DNA of 64,000 nt. Origin: Streptomyces sp. NBC_01214 (GTDB lineage Bacteria; Actinomycetota; Actinomycetes; Streptomycetales; Streptomycetaceae). Location of the stretch: NCBI RefSeq assembly GCF_026340975.1, contig NZ_JAPEOS010000001.1, forward strand, positions 2,378,501 to 2,442,500. The letters are read 5' to 3'. The notes beneath the pieces were generated by a model. The model worked only from the letters and a program-made list of their open reading frames with translations. It did no database searches and had not been told where the DNA came from. The stretch's first letter is position 1. The number at the start of each line of letters is the position of its first letter. This document shows positions 44,650-56,949 of this stretch, in pieces. Both the position numbers and the translations under genes were made by a program.

Positions 44650-46806
44650 ATGCGGCCCGTATCGAAGATCGAACGCACGGTGGCGCCTTTCGAGGTCGTC
44701 AGCCCCTACCAGCCCAGCGGCGACCAGCCGGCGGCCATCGCCGAGCTGGAGAAGCGCATCCGTGCAGGTGAGAAGGATGTCGTCCTGCTGGGTGCGACCG
44801 GCACGGGCAAGTCGGCGACGACTGCCTGGATGATCGAGAAGCTCCAGCGCCCCACCTTGGTCATGGCGCCGAACAAGACGCTCGCCGCCCAGCTGGCGAA
44901 CGAGTTCCGCGAGCTCCTGCCGAACAACGCCGTCGAGTACTTCGTCTCGTACTACGACTACTACCAGCCCGAGGCTTACGTACCGCAGTCGGACACGTAC
45001 ATCGAGAAGGACTCCTCGATCAACGAGGAGGTGGAGCGGCTGCGCCACTCCGCGACCAACTCGCTGCTGACCCGGCGCGACGTGATCGTCGTCGCCTCCG
45101 TGTCCTGCATCTACGGCCTCGGTACCCCGCAGGAGTACGTCGACCGGATGGTCTCCCTCAAGGTGGGCGAGGAGATCGACCGGGACCAGCTGCTGCGCCG
45201 CTTCGTGGACATCCAGTACACGCGCAACGACGTCGCCTTCACCCGCGGCACCTTCCGGGTGCGCGGGGACACGATCGAGATCTTCCCGGTCTACGAGGAA
45301 CTGGCCGTCCGCATCGAAATGTTCGGCGACGAGATCGAGGCCCTCTCCACCCTGCACCCGCTGACCGGAGAGGTCATCAGCGAGGACCGCGAGCTGTACG
45401 TCTTCCCCGCCAGCCACTACGTCGCCGGTCCCGAGCGCATGGAGAAGGCGGTCCGCGGCATCGAGGCGGAGCTGGCCGAGCGCCTCGCCGAGCTGGAGAA
45501 GCAGGGCAAGATGCTGGAGGCGCAGCGCCTGCGCATGCGCACCACGTACGACCTGGAGATGATGCGCCAGATCGGGTCCTGCTCCGGCATCGAGAACTAC
45601 TCGCTGCACATGGACGACCGCGAGCGCGGCTCCGCGCCCAACACCCTCATCGACTACTTCCCGGAGGACTTCCTCCTGGTCATCGACGAGTCGCACGTCA
45701 CCGTGCCGCAGATCGGCGCCATGTACGAGGGCGACGCCTCCCGCAAGCGCACCCTGGTCGACCACGGGTTCCGGCTGCCGTCCGCCCTGGACAACCGGCC
45801 GCTGAAGTGGGAGGAGTTCCAGGAGCGCATCGGCCAGACCGTCTACCTGTCGGCCACCCCCGGAAAGTACGAGCTCTCGCGGGGCGACGGCTTCGTCGAA
45901 CAGATCATCCGCCCCACCGGCCTCATCGACCCCGAGGTCGTGGTCAAGCCCACCGAGGGGCAGATCGACGACCTGGTCCACGAGATCCGGCAGCGGGTCG
46001 AGAAGGACGAGCGGATCCTGGTCACCACCCTCACCAAGAAGATGGCCGAGGACCTCACGGACTACTTCCTGGAGCTCGGCATCCAGGTGCGGTACCTGCA
46101 CAGCGACGTGGACACCCTGCGCCGCATCGAGCTGCTGCGCGAGCTGCGGGCCGGCGAGTACGACGTCCTGGTCGGCATCAACCTGCTCCGCGAGGGCCTC
46201 GACCTGCCCGAGGTGTCCCTGGTGGCGATCCTCGACGCCGACAAGGAGGGCTTCCTGCGCTCCGGGACCTCCCTGATCCAGACCATCGGCCGCGCCGCGC
46301 GCAACGTGTCCGGCCAGGTCCACATGTACGCGGACAAGATGACGCCGGCGATGGAGAAGGCCATCGAGGAGACCAACCGGCGCCGCGAGAAGCAGATCGC
46401 GTACAACACGGCGAACGGGATCGATCCGCAGCCGCTGCGCAAGAAGATCAACGACATCGTCGCCACCATCGCCCGCGAGGAACTGGACACCGAGGAGCTC
46501 CTCGGCACCGGATACCGGCAGGCGAAGGACGGCAAGGGCGCCAAGGCCCCGGTGCCGGCGCTCGGCGGCCGGGCGGCCACGGGCAAGACGGGCGGAAAGG
46601 GTGCGAAGGGCGCGAAGGCGGCGGCGGGTGCCGAGGTGCTCACCGACCGGCCCGCAGCCGAACTGGCCGCACTCATCGAGCAGATGACCGAACGCATGCG
46701 CGGGGCGGCCGCCGAGCTCCAGTTCGAGGTCGCGGCCCGGATCCGGGACGAGGTGGGCGAGCTGAAGAAGGAGTTGCGGCAGATGAAGGAAGCGGGCCTC
46801 GCCTGA
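44650..46806 (+). CDS. uvrB: Excinuclease ABC subunit B
   Basis: A 718-residue damage-verification helicase of nucleotide excision repair. Walker [11 protein letters not shown] (about 46-55), the beta-hairpin region [24 protein letters not shown]-type [28 protein letters not shown], motif [18 protein letters not shown], motif [11 protein letters not shown], and the C-terminal UVR domain ([20 protein letters not shown]) that contacts UvrC. A Lys/Gly/Ala linker ([18 protein letters not shown]) before the UVR domain is low complexity. The start is the only good ATG before the family N-terminus, [20 protein letters not shown]. Confidence 0.98.
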   Translation: MRPVSKIERTVAPFEVVSPYQPSGDQPAAIAELEKRIRAGEKDVVLLGATGTGKSATTAWMIEKLQRPTLVMAPNKTLAAQLANEFRELLPNNAVEYFVSYYDYYQPEAYVPQSDTYIEKDSSINEEVERLRHSATNSLLTRRDVIVVASVSCIYGLGTPQEYVDRMVSLKVGEEIDRDQLLRRFVDIQYTRNDVAFTRGTFRVRGDTIEIFPVYEELAVRIEMFGDEIEALSTLHPLTGEVISEDRELYVFPASHYVAGPERMEKAVRGIEAELAERLAELEKQGKMLEAQRLRMRTTYDLEMMRQIGSCSGIENYSLHMDDRERGSAPNTLIDYFPEDFLLVIDESHVTVPQIGAMYEGDASRKRTLVDHGFRLPSALDNRPLKWEEFQERIGQTVYLSATPGKYELSRGDGFVEQIIRPTGLIDPEVVVKPTEGQIDDLVHEIRQRVEKDERILVTTLTKKMAEDLTDYFLELGIQVRYLHSDVDTLRRIELLRELRAGEYDVLVGINLLREGLDLPEVSLVAILDADKEGFLRSGTSLIQTIGRAARNVSGQVHMYADKMTPAMEKAIEETNRRREKQIAYNTANGIDPQPLRKKINDIVATIAREELDTEELLGTGYRQAKDGKGAKAPVPALGGRAATGKTGGKGAKGAKAAAGAEVLTDRPAAELAALIEQMTERMRGAAAELQFEVAARIRDEVGELKKELRQMKEAGLA

Positions 46807-46893
46807 CCGGGGGCCGGTCAGTAGGGTTGGGTCACAGCCGCAGGTACATGCTGCACGCCCGTCATCGGGCGGGCCAGGGAGAGGGGACAGTAC

Positions 46894-47472
46894 GTGACGG
46901 TCAACATGACCAAGGGTCAGGCCATCAGTCTGCAGAAGGCGGACGGAGGCACGCTGACCGCGGTCCGGATGGGCCTCGGCTGGCAGGCGGCGAAGCGCCG
47001 CGGACTGTTCGGCTCGCGGACGCGGGAGATCGACCTCGACGCCTCGGCGGTGCTCTTCGCCGACAAGCAGCCCGTCGACGTGGTCTTCTTCCGGCACCTG
47101 CAGAGCGACGACGGTTCGGTGCGCCACACCGGTGACAACCTCGTCGGCGGCGTCGGCCAGGGCGGGGACGACGAGGCGATCCTCGTCGACCTCCAGCGCG
47201 TGCCGGTGCACATCGACCAGATCGTCTTCACGGTGAACTCCTTCACCGGCCAGACGTTCCAGGAAGTGCAGAACGCGTTCTGCCGCATCGTCGACGAGAC
47301 CAACGGCCAGGAGCTGGCCCGCTACACCCTCGACGGCGGCGGTCAGTACACCGCGCAGATCATGGCCAAGGTGTCCCGGGCGGGCGCCGGCTGGCAGATG
47401 ACGGCCCTCGGGAACCCGGCCAACGGCCGCACCTTCCAGGACCTCATGCCGGCGATCCTGCCGCACCTGTAG
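46894..47472 (+). CDS. TerD-family stress protein
   Basis: A 192-residue calcium-binding-type TerD fold (tellurite/stress). The core VNMTKGQAISLQKADGG, VRMGLGWQAAKRRGLFG, DLDASAVLFADKQPVDVVFF and the acidic GGDDEAILVDLQRVPVHIDQ match TerD/TerZ. It ends YTAQIMAKVSRAGAGWQMTA and QDLMPAILPHL. The Asp-rich loops that bind Ca2+ in TerD are largely present. It starts with GTG after AGAGGGG, 44 bp before the second TerD gene, and terC follows. Ter proteins act at the membrane in stress and phage resistance in enterobacteria; the role in streptomycetes is linked to development and stress. Confidence 0.93.
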   Translation: MTVNMTKGQAISLQKADGGTLTAVRMGLGWQAAKRRGLFGSRTREIDLDASAVLFADKQPVDVVFFRHLQSDDGSVRHTGDNLVGGVGQGGDDEAILVDLQRVPVHIDQIVFTVNSFTGQTFQEVQNAFCRIVDETNGQELARYTLDGGGQYTAQIMAKVSRAGAGWQMTALGNPANGRTFQDLMPAILPHL

Positions 47473-47515
47473 CAGTACCGGACAAGAGAAGAAGGCACGG
47501 GGGAGGGGCTGCACG

Positions 47516-49477
47516 ATGACGGCCGAACTGGTCCGGGGGCAGAACCACCCCGTGTCCCAGAGCCGGGTGGAGATCAGGGTTTCGGCGGGTACGCCCGTGC
47601 TCGCCCTGGCCTCGCTCGCCGACGAACAGGGCCGGTTCGCCGGCAACGGGATACTCGCCCACCCGGGCGCCAGGTCCCTTCCCGGCGTCGAGTCTCCGGG
47701 CGAGCTCGCCGAGCGGCACGCCTTCGCCGTCGACCTCGACGAGGTCGCGGCGGACGTCCACCGGCTCGGCGTACTGCTCGTCCTCCCGCCCGGCGGCCCG
47801 GTCCGCTTCGGCGCGGTACCGGCCTCCTACGTGGCCGTGGCCGACCCGGACGGGGCCGAGCTCGCCGGTTACACCCTGACGGGGCTCGACGCCGAGACGG
47901 CCGTCGTCGCCCTGGAGCTGTACCGGCGCCAGGGCGCCTGGAAGGTCCGCGCCGTGGGCCAGGGCTACGCCGAGGGCCTCGGCGCCCTGCTCGCCGACGG
48001 CGGGCTGCCCGCCGCGGCCGCCGCGGAGCTGGCCGCCGCCGCGCTCGGCACGACCCCGCGCACCGCGGGGGCCGACGCCACCCTCGCGACCATGCCCACC
48101 CTCGTCGGCGACCTGCGCGCCCCGCAGACCCCGGCGCAGGCCCCCGCGCCCGCCCCCGAACCGCCGGACCCGGTCCCCGCCCCCGGACACCCGTACGCCG
48201 GTACGCCCGGACCCGCGTCCGGTGGCGACACCGCGGCGTCCCCGCCCACCATCAACTACGCCCACCCACGGCGCCGCCGCACCAGCACCGAGCCGCCCGA
48301 GCCCGCGCCGCGGGCCGCCGCACCGCAGGAACCCGGACAGCACCCGCGGCCCGTCGCAGGCGACGCCAGCGGCTGGTCCATGGAGGAGCGGCTCTACAAC
48401 CAGGTCTGGGGGATCTTCGAGGACCTGGCCCGCACGGTCGCCGCCTACCGCAGCGCCGTCGAGTTCGCCGACTCCCGCATGGACCGCGAGCTCGACGAGG
48501 CCCTGTCCGACCCGCGCCACCGCCTCGGCGGCTCCGGGAACGCCGCCCGCGACACCGCGCGGGCCCGCCGCGACGAGCTCGTCGCCCAGGCCCAGGCCGT
48601 CCTCGACCGGGACCTGGCCCAGCTGATCGCCGAGTCGGAAGTGGTCGAGCCCGCGCTGCCGGCGGCGTACGCCCGCTGGGACAACCCCGTCTGGCACGGT
48701 CACCGCACGCCCGAGGAGAGCCCGCTGGCCCTGCGCCTGGGGGACCTGCACCTGCCCGAGCGGCCCGATCTGCGCGTCCCCATGCTGACCCGGGTCCCGC
48801 TGGAGCGCGGGCTCTGGATCGACAACGGCCGCACCGGCTCCGAGGCCGCGATGACCATGGACACCGACCGGCTGCGCCGGGCCGCCATGGACATGGCCGT
48901 CGCCCTGGCGGTCCGGTTGCTCGCCGTCCACCCCGCCGACCGGTTCTCCGTGCACGTCATCGACGCGGCCGGGGCCGGATCCGCCTCCCTGTCCCCCCTC
49001 GTACGCGCCGGGGTGCTGGCCGGCCCGCCCGCCTCCGGGGCCATCGGGGTCACCCAGACCCTGGCACGGCTGACCCGGCGGGTGGACCTCGTACAGATGG
49101 CGCTGCGGGCCGGCGCCCCCGAGGACCTGCCGCCGGACGTGGACACGGCCGACCAGCTGCTGATCGTGCACGACTTCCCGCACGGCTTCGACGACCGCGC
49201 CGTCACCCAGCTGCGCTACCTCGCCGACGAGGGCGCGGCGGTCGGCGTGCACCTGCTGATGGTCGCGGACCGCGACGAGGCCTCGGCCTACGGGCCGCTG
49301 CTCGATCCGCTGTGGCGCTCCCTGATGCGGCTCTCGCCGGTGCCCGACAACCACCTCGCCGACCCCTGGGTCCATCACGCCTGGACCTTCGAACCGGACC
49401 TGCCCCCGCAGGGCAGCAGGGTCCTCGACCAGGCACTGGACCGGGTGGCGGAGGCCCGGCGCACTACCCGCCCGTGA
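47516..49477 (+). CDS. TerD domain fused to FtsK/EccC-like region lacking Walker A
   Basis: A 653-residue protein. Residues about 1-170 are a TerD-like domain (VRGQNHPVSQSRVEIRVSAG, RHAFAVDLDEVAADVHRLGV). Residues 170-290 are a Pro/Ala linker, and about 290-380 a helical segment (QVWGIFEDLARTVAAYRSAV). About 400-650 resembles the FtsK/SpoIIIE family as in ESX EccC: RFSVHVIDAAGAGSAS, QLLIVHDFPHGFDDRAVTQL and AAVGVHLLMVADRDEA. At the expected P-loop position only GLWIDNGRTGSEAAM is present, without GKT/S. It is therefore probably a degenerate, non-hydrolysing ATPase domain. It lies 43 bp after terD in a probable operon. Confidence 0.85.
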   Translation: MTAELVRGQNHPVSQSRVEIRVSAGTPVLALASLADEQGRFAGNGILAHPGARSLPGVESPGELAERHAFAVDLDEVAADVHRLGVLLVLPPGGPVRFGAVPASYVAVADPDGAELAGYTLTGLDAETAVVALELYRRQGAWKVRAVGQGYAEGLGALLADGGLPAAAAAELAAAALGTTPRTAGADATLATMPTLVGDLRAPQTPAQAPAPAPEPPDPVPAPGHPYAGTPGPASGGDTAASPPTINYAHPRRRRTSTEPPEPAPRAAAPQEPGQHPRPVAGDASGWSMEERLYNQVWGIFEDLARTVAAYRSAVEFADSRMDRELDEALSDPRHRLGGSGNAARDTARARRDELVAQAQAVLDRDLAQLIAESEVVEPALPAAYARWDNPVWHGHRTPEESPLALRLGDLHLPERPDLRVPMLTRVPLERGLWIDNGRTGSEAAMTMDTDRLRRAAMDMAVALAVRLLAVHPADRFSVHVIDAAGAGSASLSPLVRAGVLAGPPASGAIGVTQTLARLTRRVDLVQMALRAGAPEDLPPDVDTADQLLIVHDFPHGFDDRAVTQLRYLADEGAAVGVHLLMVADRDEASAYGPLLDPLWRSLMRLSPVPDNHLADPWVHHAWTFEPDLPPQGSRVLDQALDRVAEARRTTRP

Positions 49478-49495
49478 CCATCCTTTGGTGTTCCC

Positions 49496-49525
49496 TTTAC
49501 CTTTACCGCCCTCGGCGGGTAAGCT
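49496..49525 (+). promoter_or_regulatory. Predicted promoter upstream of the terC riboswitch
   Basis: TTTACC (49496-49501) and TAAGCT (49520-49525) with an 18-bp spacer. The predicted start falls at about 49532, just where the riboswitch P1 stem begins. TTTACC is repeated at 49502-49507. Confidence 0.5.
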
Positions 49526-49533
49526 CGTACGTG

Positions 49534-49705
49534 CGGAGGGGAGTATTCCTGCTTTCCTGCTACGACGTACCCGTCAATACGGACCACTGCGGTCACACGA
49601 GCGCAGTCTGTCCCGGGGCGTCGGCCCACGGCCTCCAGGCCGTCCGGGTGGAAGAGACCTCCGGCAGCGATGACGCTGACGAAGTGCTGAGCCATCCGCC
49701 GGAGG
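49534..49705 (+). ncRNA. yybP-ykoY-type manganese riboswitch with anti-SD expression platform
   Basis: The aptamer runs from CGGAGGGGAGTA (49534) to GAGACCTCCG (49663). GGGGAGTA, GTCAATACGG and the closing AGACC are the conserved blocks of the yybP-ykoY class. P1 is CGGAGG (49534-49539) with CCTCCG (49658-49663). The 3' side of P1 extended (CCTCCGGC, 49658-49665) is an exact complement of GCCGGAGG (49698-49705), which contains the terC Shine-Dalgarno. P1 and SD masking therefore exclude each other: ligand-bound aptamer should free the ribosome site (translation on). Downstream TerC/Alx proteins export Mn2+, as expected for this class. Confidence 0.85.
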
Positions 49706-49715
49706 CGTGTTCACC

Positions 49716-50699
49716 ATGGAAGTTTCCTGGGCCCTTTGGGTCGCGACCATTCTCGGTCTGTCCCTCCTCATCGGTGCCGATTTCTTCATCGGCCGCAAGC
49801 CGCACGACGTGTCGATCAAGGAGGCCGGCACCTGGACGGTCGTCTGGATCGTCCTCGCCGCACTCTTCGGCCTCGGCCTGTGGTTCTTCGGCACCCCCCA
49901 GGCGTCCCAGGAGTTCTTCGCGGGCTTCATCACCGAGAAGTCGCTGAGCGTCGACAACCTCTTCGTCTTCGTCCTGATCATGGCGAAGTTCGCGGTGCCG
50001 TCCCACCTCCAGCAGCGCGTGCTGCTCATCGGCGTACTGATCGCCCTGGTCCTGCGCGCGGTCTTCATCGCCGCCGGCGCCGCGATCATCGCCAGCTTCT
50101 CCTGGGTCTTCTACATCTTCGGTGCGTTCCTGATCTACACCGCGTGGAAGCTGATCCAGGAGGCCCGCAAGGACGAGGACGACGAGGAGTTCGAGGAGAA
50201 CCGTCTCCTCAAGTCCGTCGAGAAGAAGTTCGGCGTCGCCGACCAGTACCACGGCACCAAGCTCTTCATCGTCAACAACGGCAAGCGCGTGCTGACCCCC
50301 CTGATGGTCGTCATGCTCGCCATCGGCACCACCGACGTGCTGTTCGCCCTGGACTCCATCCCCGCGATCTTCGGCCTCACCCAGGACCCGTACATCGTCT
50401 TCACGGCCAACGCCTTCGCCCTCATGGGCCTGCGCCAGCTGTACTTCCTCATCGGCGGCCTGCTGAAGAAGCTGGTCCACCTCAGCTACGGCCTCTCCAT
50501 CATCCTGGGCTTCATCGGCATCAAGCTGGTGCTGCACGCCCTGCACGAGAACGGCGTCCACGTTCCGGTGATCTCGATCCCGGTCTCCCTCGGCGTCATC
50601 TGCGGTGTCCTGGTCATCACCACGATCACCAGCCTGATCGCCTCCAAGAAGCAGGCGGCGGCCGAGGCCGCCGCCCGCCCGGAGAACGTCGACGCGTAA
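49716..50699 (+). CDS. TerC/Alx-family membrane protein (probable Mn2+ exporter)
   Basis: A 327-residue integral membrane protein with about nine helices. Conserved acidic signatures SLSVDNLFVFVLIM and TTDVLFALDSIPAIFG form the metal path in TerC/Alx/YkoY proteins. LTQDPYIVFTANAFALMGLR and LYFLIGGLLKKL are also typical. It ends with a Lys/Ala tail. The ATG at 49716 is chosen with GGAGG at 49701-49705; the in-frame GTG at 49707 would be too close to that site. Control by the upstream manganese riboswitch and the terD genes before it suggest metal homeostasis coupled to Ter stress proteins. Confidence 0.94.
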   Translation: MEVSWALWVATILGLSLLIGADFFIGRKPHDVSIKEAGTWTVVWIVLAALFGLGLWFFGTPQASQEFFAGFITEKSLSVDNLFVFVLIMAKFAVPSHLQQRVLLIGVLIALVLRAVFIAAGAAIIASFSWVFYIFGAFLIYTAWKLIQEARKDEDDEEFEENRLLKSVEKKFGVADQYHGTKLFIVNNGKRVLTPLMVVMLAIGTTDVLFALDSIPAIFGLTQDPYIVFTANAFALMGLRQLYFLIGGLLKKLVHLSYGLSIILGFIGIKLVLHALHENGVHVPVISIPVSLGVICGVLVITTITSLIASKKQAAAEAAARPENVDA

Positions 50700-50713
50700 C
50701 CGGATCGAAGGAC

Positions 50714-52180
50714 CTACGCGGGGGCGGCCGTTTCGGCCGCCCCCGTTTCCGTCGACCGGCCCGCGGCCGCCCGCTTCGACACGACCGCCGGACCGGTCTC
50801 CGGCAGCACCGCGAAACAGACCAGGCTGACCAGGGCGATCCCGGTCAGGTACAGCGCGACGCCCCACGGCGGACCGGAACCGTCCGCCAGCGCCGTCGCC
50901 ACGATCGGGGTCAGCGCCCCGCCCAGCACCCCGCCCAGGTTGTAGCCGACGGCCGCGCCCGTGCAGCGGATCCGCGGCGCGTACAGCTCGGGCAGGTACG
51001 CGGCCACCACCGAGAACATCGTCACCATGCCCACCAGCGCTCCGACGAAGCCCACCGTCATCAGCAGCGGATCGGCCGTGCGCAACAGAGCCACCAGCGG
51101 GAACATCCACACCACGCAGATCGTGCACCCGATCAGGCACAGCGGCCGCCGCCCGTAACGGTCGCCGAGCACCGCGACCAGCGGGGTCACCAGGCCCATG
51201 ACCGCGACCGCGATCATGATGCAGGCCAGCATCGCCGTGCGGCCCACCGCGAGGTGGTCGGTGGCGTAGGAGAGGGACCAGGTGGTGACCGCGTAGAAGA
51301 CGGCGTACCCGATCGCGAGCGCCCCGCCGGTCAGCAGGAGCAGCCGCCAGTGGCCCCGGAAGACCTCGGCCAGCGGGGCCTCGGCGCGCCGGTCCGTCGC
51401 GGCGAGCGCCCGGAACTGCGGGGTCTCCTCCACCGAGCGGCGCAGCCACAGCCCGGCCAGCGCCAGTACCCCGGCCGCCCAGAACGGCACCCGCCACCCC
51501 CAGGCGGTGAACTGGGCGTCGGTCAGCGATGCGGACAGCCCCAGCATCAGGCCGTTGGCGAGCAGGAAGCCCACCGGCGGGCCCATCTGCGGGAAGCTCG
51601 ACCACAGCCCGCGCCGCCGCTCGGGGGCGTGCTCGGCGGTCAGCAGGACGGCGCCGCCCCACTCCCCGCCCAGCCCGAGGCCCTGGAGGAAGCGCAGCAG
51701 GAGCAGGAGCACGGGCGCGGCCATGCCGATCGAGCCGTACGAGGGCACGCAGCCGACGGCCACCGTGGCGAGGCCGGTGAGCAGGAGGGAGGCGAGCAGC
51801 ACCGGGCGCCTGCCGTAGCGGTCGCCGATGTGGCCGAAGACCACCGAGCCGAGCGGGCGGGCCAGGAAGCCGACGCCGAAGGTGCCGAAGGCGGCGAGGG
51901 TTCCGGCGAGCGGGGAGAAGGAGGGGAAGAAGAGCGGGCCGAGCACGAGGGCGGCGGCCGTCCCGTACACGAAGAAGTCGTAGAACTCGATCGCCGTTCC
52001 GGCGAGCGAGGCCGTGGCCAGCCGCAGCATGCCGGGCCCGGCGGAGCCGTCGGCCCCGGCGGGCGGGGTCTCGGCGGGCGGGGTGTCGCCGGGCGGTGCG
52101 GCGGAGGGAGGTGCGGACGAAGGGGCGGGGGAGGCCTCGGGGGCGGCGGAGGCCAGGGGCGGGGACGGGTCGTGTGGCAT
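50714..52180 (-). CDS. MFS transporter of the metabolite:H+ symporter (MHS) family
   Basis: A 488-residue 12-helix transporter. The N-terminal 60 residues are a Pro/Ala/Ser-rich cytoplasmic extension, unusual for the family. The conserved TAIEFYDFFVYGTAAALVLG helix 1, GHIGDRYGRRPVLLASLLLT loop, FLQGLGLGGEWGGAVLL and LGDRYGRRPLCLIGCTICVV mark the MHS group (ProP, KgtP, ShiA type), importing organic acids or compatible solutes. The ATG at 52180 is chosen over 52231; both are weakly preceded. The C-terminal codons contain the terC terminator hairpin. Confidence 0.93.
   Translation of the reverse strand: MPHDPSPPLASAAPEASPAPSSAPPSAAPPGDTPPAETPPAGADGSAGPGMLRLATASLAGTAIEFYDFFVYGTAAALVLGPLFFPSFSPLAGTLAAFGTFGVGFLARPLGSVVFGHIGDRYGRRPVLLASLLLTGLATVAVGCVPSYGSIGMAAPVLLLLLRFLQGLGLGGEWGGAVLLTAEHAPERRRGLWSSFPQMGPPVGFLLANGLMLGLSASLTDAQFTAWGWRVPFWAAGVLALAGLWLRRSVEETPQFRALAATDRRAEAPLAEVFRGHWRLLLLTGGALAIGYAVFYAVTTWSLSYATDHLAVGRTAMLACIMIAVAVMGLVTPLVAVLGDRYGRRPLCLIGCTICVVWMFPLVALLRTADPLLMTVGFVGALVGMVTMFSVVAAYLPELYAPRIRCTGAAVGYNLGGVLGGALTPIVATALADGSGPPWGVALYLTGIALVSLVCFAVLPETGPAVVSKRAAAGRSTETGAAETAAPA
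50719..50745. terminator. terC terminator hairpin, inside the 3' end of the MHS transporter gene
   Basis: CGGGGGCGGCC (50719-50729) and GGCCGCCCCCG (50735-50745), an 11-bp perfect stem with loop GTTTC, followed by TTTCC on the plus strand. It lies 19 bp after the terC stop and within the last codons of the convergent transporter gene. Confidence 0.8.
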
Positions 52181-52279
52181 GCCGCACCAGATACCCGTTC
52201 CCCGCCGCTCAGGGCGTGGGTTCGGCCGCAAGCGACCGGAAGGAGTGCGTCGCGCCCGGAAGTTGACGCGTTGCGGTGC

Positions 52280-52936
52280 CTACCAGCCGCGCTCGCGCCA
52301 TTCGGCCAGGTGCGGACGCTCGGCGCCGAGGGTGGTGTCGTTGCCGTGCCCCGGGTAGACCCAGGTCTCGTCCGGCAGCTGCTCGAAGATCTTGTGCTGC
52401 ACGTCGTCGATCAGGCTGGCGAAGGCCTTCGGGTCGTCGTGGGTGTTCCCGACGCCGCCCGGGAAGAGGCAGTCGCCGGTGAACACGTGCGGGTGGCCGT
52501 GCGGGTCGTCGTAGACCAGCGCGATCGAGCCGGGGGTGTGTCCGACCAGGTGGCGGGCGGTCAGCGTGACCCGTCCGACCGTGATCGTGTCCCCGTCGGC
52601 GACCGGCACGTCCGTCGCCACCGGGATGCCCTCGGCGTCGAGGGCGCCCGCGTAGGTGCGCGCGCCGGTCGCCTCGACGACCTCCGCGAGGGCGCCCCAG
52701 TGGTCGCCGTGCTGGTGGGTGGTGACCACGGACGCGATGCCGTCGTCGCCGATCAGGCTGAGCAGGGTGCCCGCCTCGGCGGCCGCGTCGATGAGCAGCT
52801 GCTCGTCGGTGGCGCGGCAGCGCAGCAGGTACGCGTTGTTGTTCATGGGGCCCACCGCGACCTTGGAAATCATCAGGTCCGCAAGTTCGTGCACGTCGGC
52901 CGGACCGCCGACCTTGACCTCTCCGGTGTACGTCAT
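52280..52936 (-). CDS. Metallo-beta-lactamase-fold hydrolase (glyoxalase II-like)
   Basis: A 218-residue MBL-fold enzyme. The metal site VVTTHQHGDHWGAL (HxHxDH) is complete, with further ligands in HLVGHTPGSIALVY, FTGDCLFPGG and YPGHGNDTT. The fold of a thioester or lactone hydrolase such as glyoxalase II is likely. It follows the mycothiol-dependent isomerase gene by 9 bp on the same strand, which suggests it hydrolyses a mycothiol thioester. An orthologous gene is beside uvrA in mycobacteria, as I recall. The ribosome site is AGGATC near the ATG. Confidence 0.92.
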   Translation of the reverse strand: MTYTGEVKVGGPADVHELADLMISKVAVGPMNNNAYLLRCRATDEQLLIDAAAEAGTLLSLIGDDGIASVVTTHQHGDHWGALAEVVEATGARTYAGALDAEGIPVATDVPVADGDTITVGRVTLTARHLVGHTPGSIALVYDDPHGHPHVFTGDCLFPGGVGNTHDDPKAFASLIDDVQHKIFEQLPDETWVYPGHGNDTTLGAERPHLAEWRERGW

Positions 52937-52945
52937 GTGTTGATC

Positions 52946-53641
52946 CTAGAGCGGGGGGAGCTCGGGCAGGCCGTCGCCGGCCATGACGGCGAGGTGGGCG
53001 CCCTGGAGACCGCGCCCGGCCAGCCAGCCGAGCAGTTCGTTCTTGGGGCCCTCGAGGACCACGGGGGTGCCCTCGGTGCCGCCGGTGTGCCAGACCTGGC
53101 CGCCGTAGGAGGCGTTCAGGGTCACCGGCGGGACGTCCGGACGCCCGGACCAGCGGTCGGCGAGGAAGGCGATCTCGCGGTCGGTGAACTCCTCCGGGAG
53201 GTGGTGGAGCTCGTAGCCGATGTTCAGGTCGACGTGGTGTAGATCGACCTCGACCCAGCGCCGGAAGGGCACGTTGGCGGCGAGGTCCGTGACGCCGTTG
53301 CGCAGCTCGACCGTGCGCGACCAGTCCTGGTCGGGCTCCGTGGTGGCCGTGAAGCGGGCCGCGGAATCACGGAGGTCCGTCAGGTGTTCTTCCAGGGTGC
53401 GGCCGGCGTCGCGCTCGATGTCGGCGTCGCGGGCGGTGGCGCTCTCGTACATCGGGCGTCCCTCGAAGACGTTGACGAGCGCGTCCGCGTTGCGAGCGAG
53501 GTGGGCCAGGACGTGGCCGCGGGTCCAGCCCGGGAGGTGTGACTCCTCGGCGAGGGCTGCGTTGTCCAGTTTCGCGACGGCGGTCAGCAGCCGGTCCGTG
53601 GCTTCACGTACAGATCGCAGGTCGCGCACATGATCAGTCAT
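52946..53641 (-). CDS. Mycothiol-dependent maleylpyruvate isomerase-like (DinB fold) protein
   Basis: A 231-residue protein. The N-terminal DinB-like bundle ([40 protein letters not shown]) has the metal-binding His of [16 protein letters not shown] and [14 protein letters not shown]. The C-terminal portion ([32 protein letters not shown]) is typical of the mycothiol maleylpyruvate isomerase family. Members transfer or isomerise substrates through mycothiol, the thiol of actinobacteria. Substrate is not known. The ATG at 53641 begins the conserved MTDHVRDL; a 9-bp gap separates it from the MBL gene. Divergent from uvrA. Confidence 0.9.
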   Translation of the reverse strand: MTDHVRDLRSVREATDRLLTAVAKLDNAALAEESHLPGWTRGHVLAHLARNADALVNVFEGRPMYESATARDADIERDAGRTLEEHLTDLRDSAARFTATTEPDQDWSRTVELRNGVTDLAANVPFRRWVEVDLHHVDLNIGYELHHLPEEFTDREIAFLADRWSGRPDVPPVTLNASYGGQVWHTGGTEGTPVVLEGPKNELLGWLAGRGLQGAHLAVMAGDGLPELPPL

Positions 53642-53828
53642 GACGGCGAGCCTAGTGGCTCGCCGGGCACCGCCACACGATTGGGTGAAGCGGTCTGCGG
53701 AGTGCCGTAAATCGAATGTGCGTGCTATACGCTCGGAAGTCCAAGGACCAAGTCCATCGCAGAGGCGCCCCCCATACCCTGGGACGGGGGCCCGTGCCCC
53801 CGCTCTCTCAAGAAAGGTGCGGACCGGC

Positions 53829-56837
<3,009 letters not shown>

Positions 56838-56859
56838 CCGCCGAGCCGCGTCCACGCCC

Positions 56860-56896
56860 CACGGGAGGGTCCGGCCCCTGGCCGGGCCCTCCCGTG
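56860..56896 (+). terminator. uvrA terminator hairpin
   Basis: CACGGGAGGGTCCGGCC (56860-56876) pairs with GGCCGGGCCCTCCCGTG (56880-56896): 17 bp with one G-U pair and a 3-nt loop, 23 bp after the uvrA stop. Confidence 0.85.
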
Positions 56897-56949
56897 CGTT
56901 GGCTCCGTTCAGGCTCCGCTCAGGAGGCGACGCCCACCGCGCGGCCGGT

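Noticed and set aside
44452..47646. A 1064-codon minus-strand frame covering uvrB and terD
   Set aside because: Antisense shadow with no domains; it crosses two real genes and their intergenic gap.
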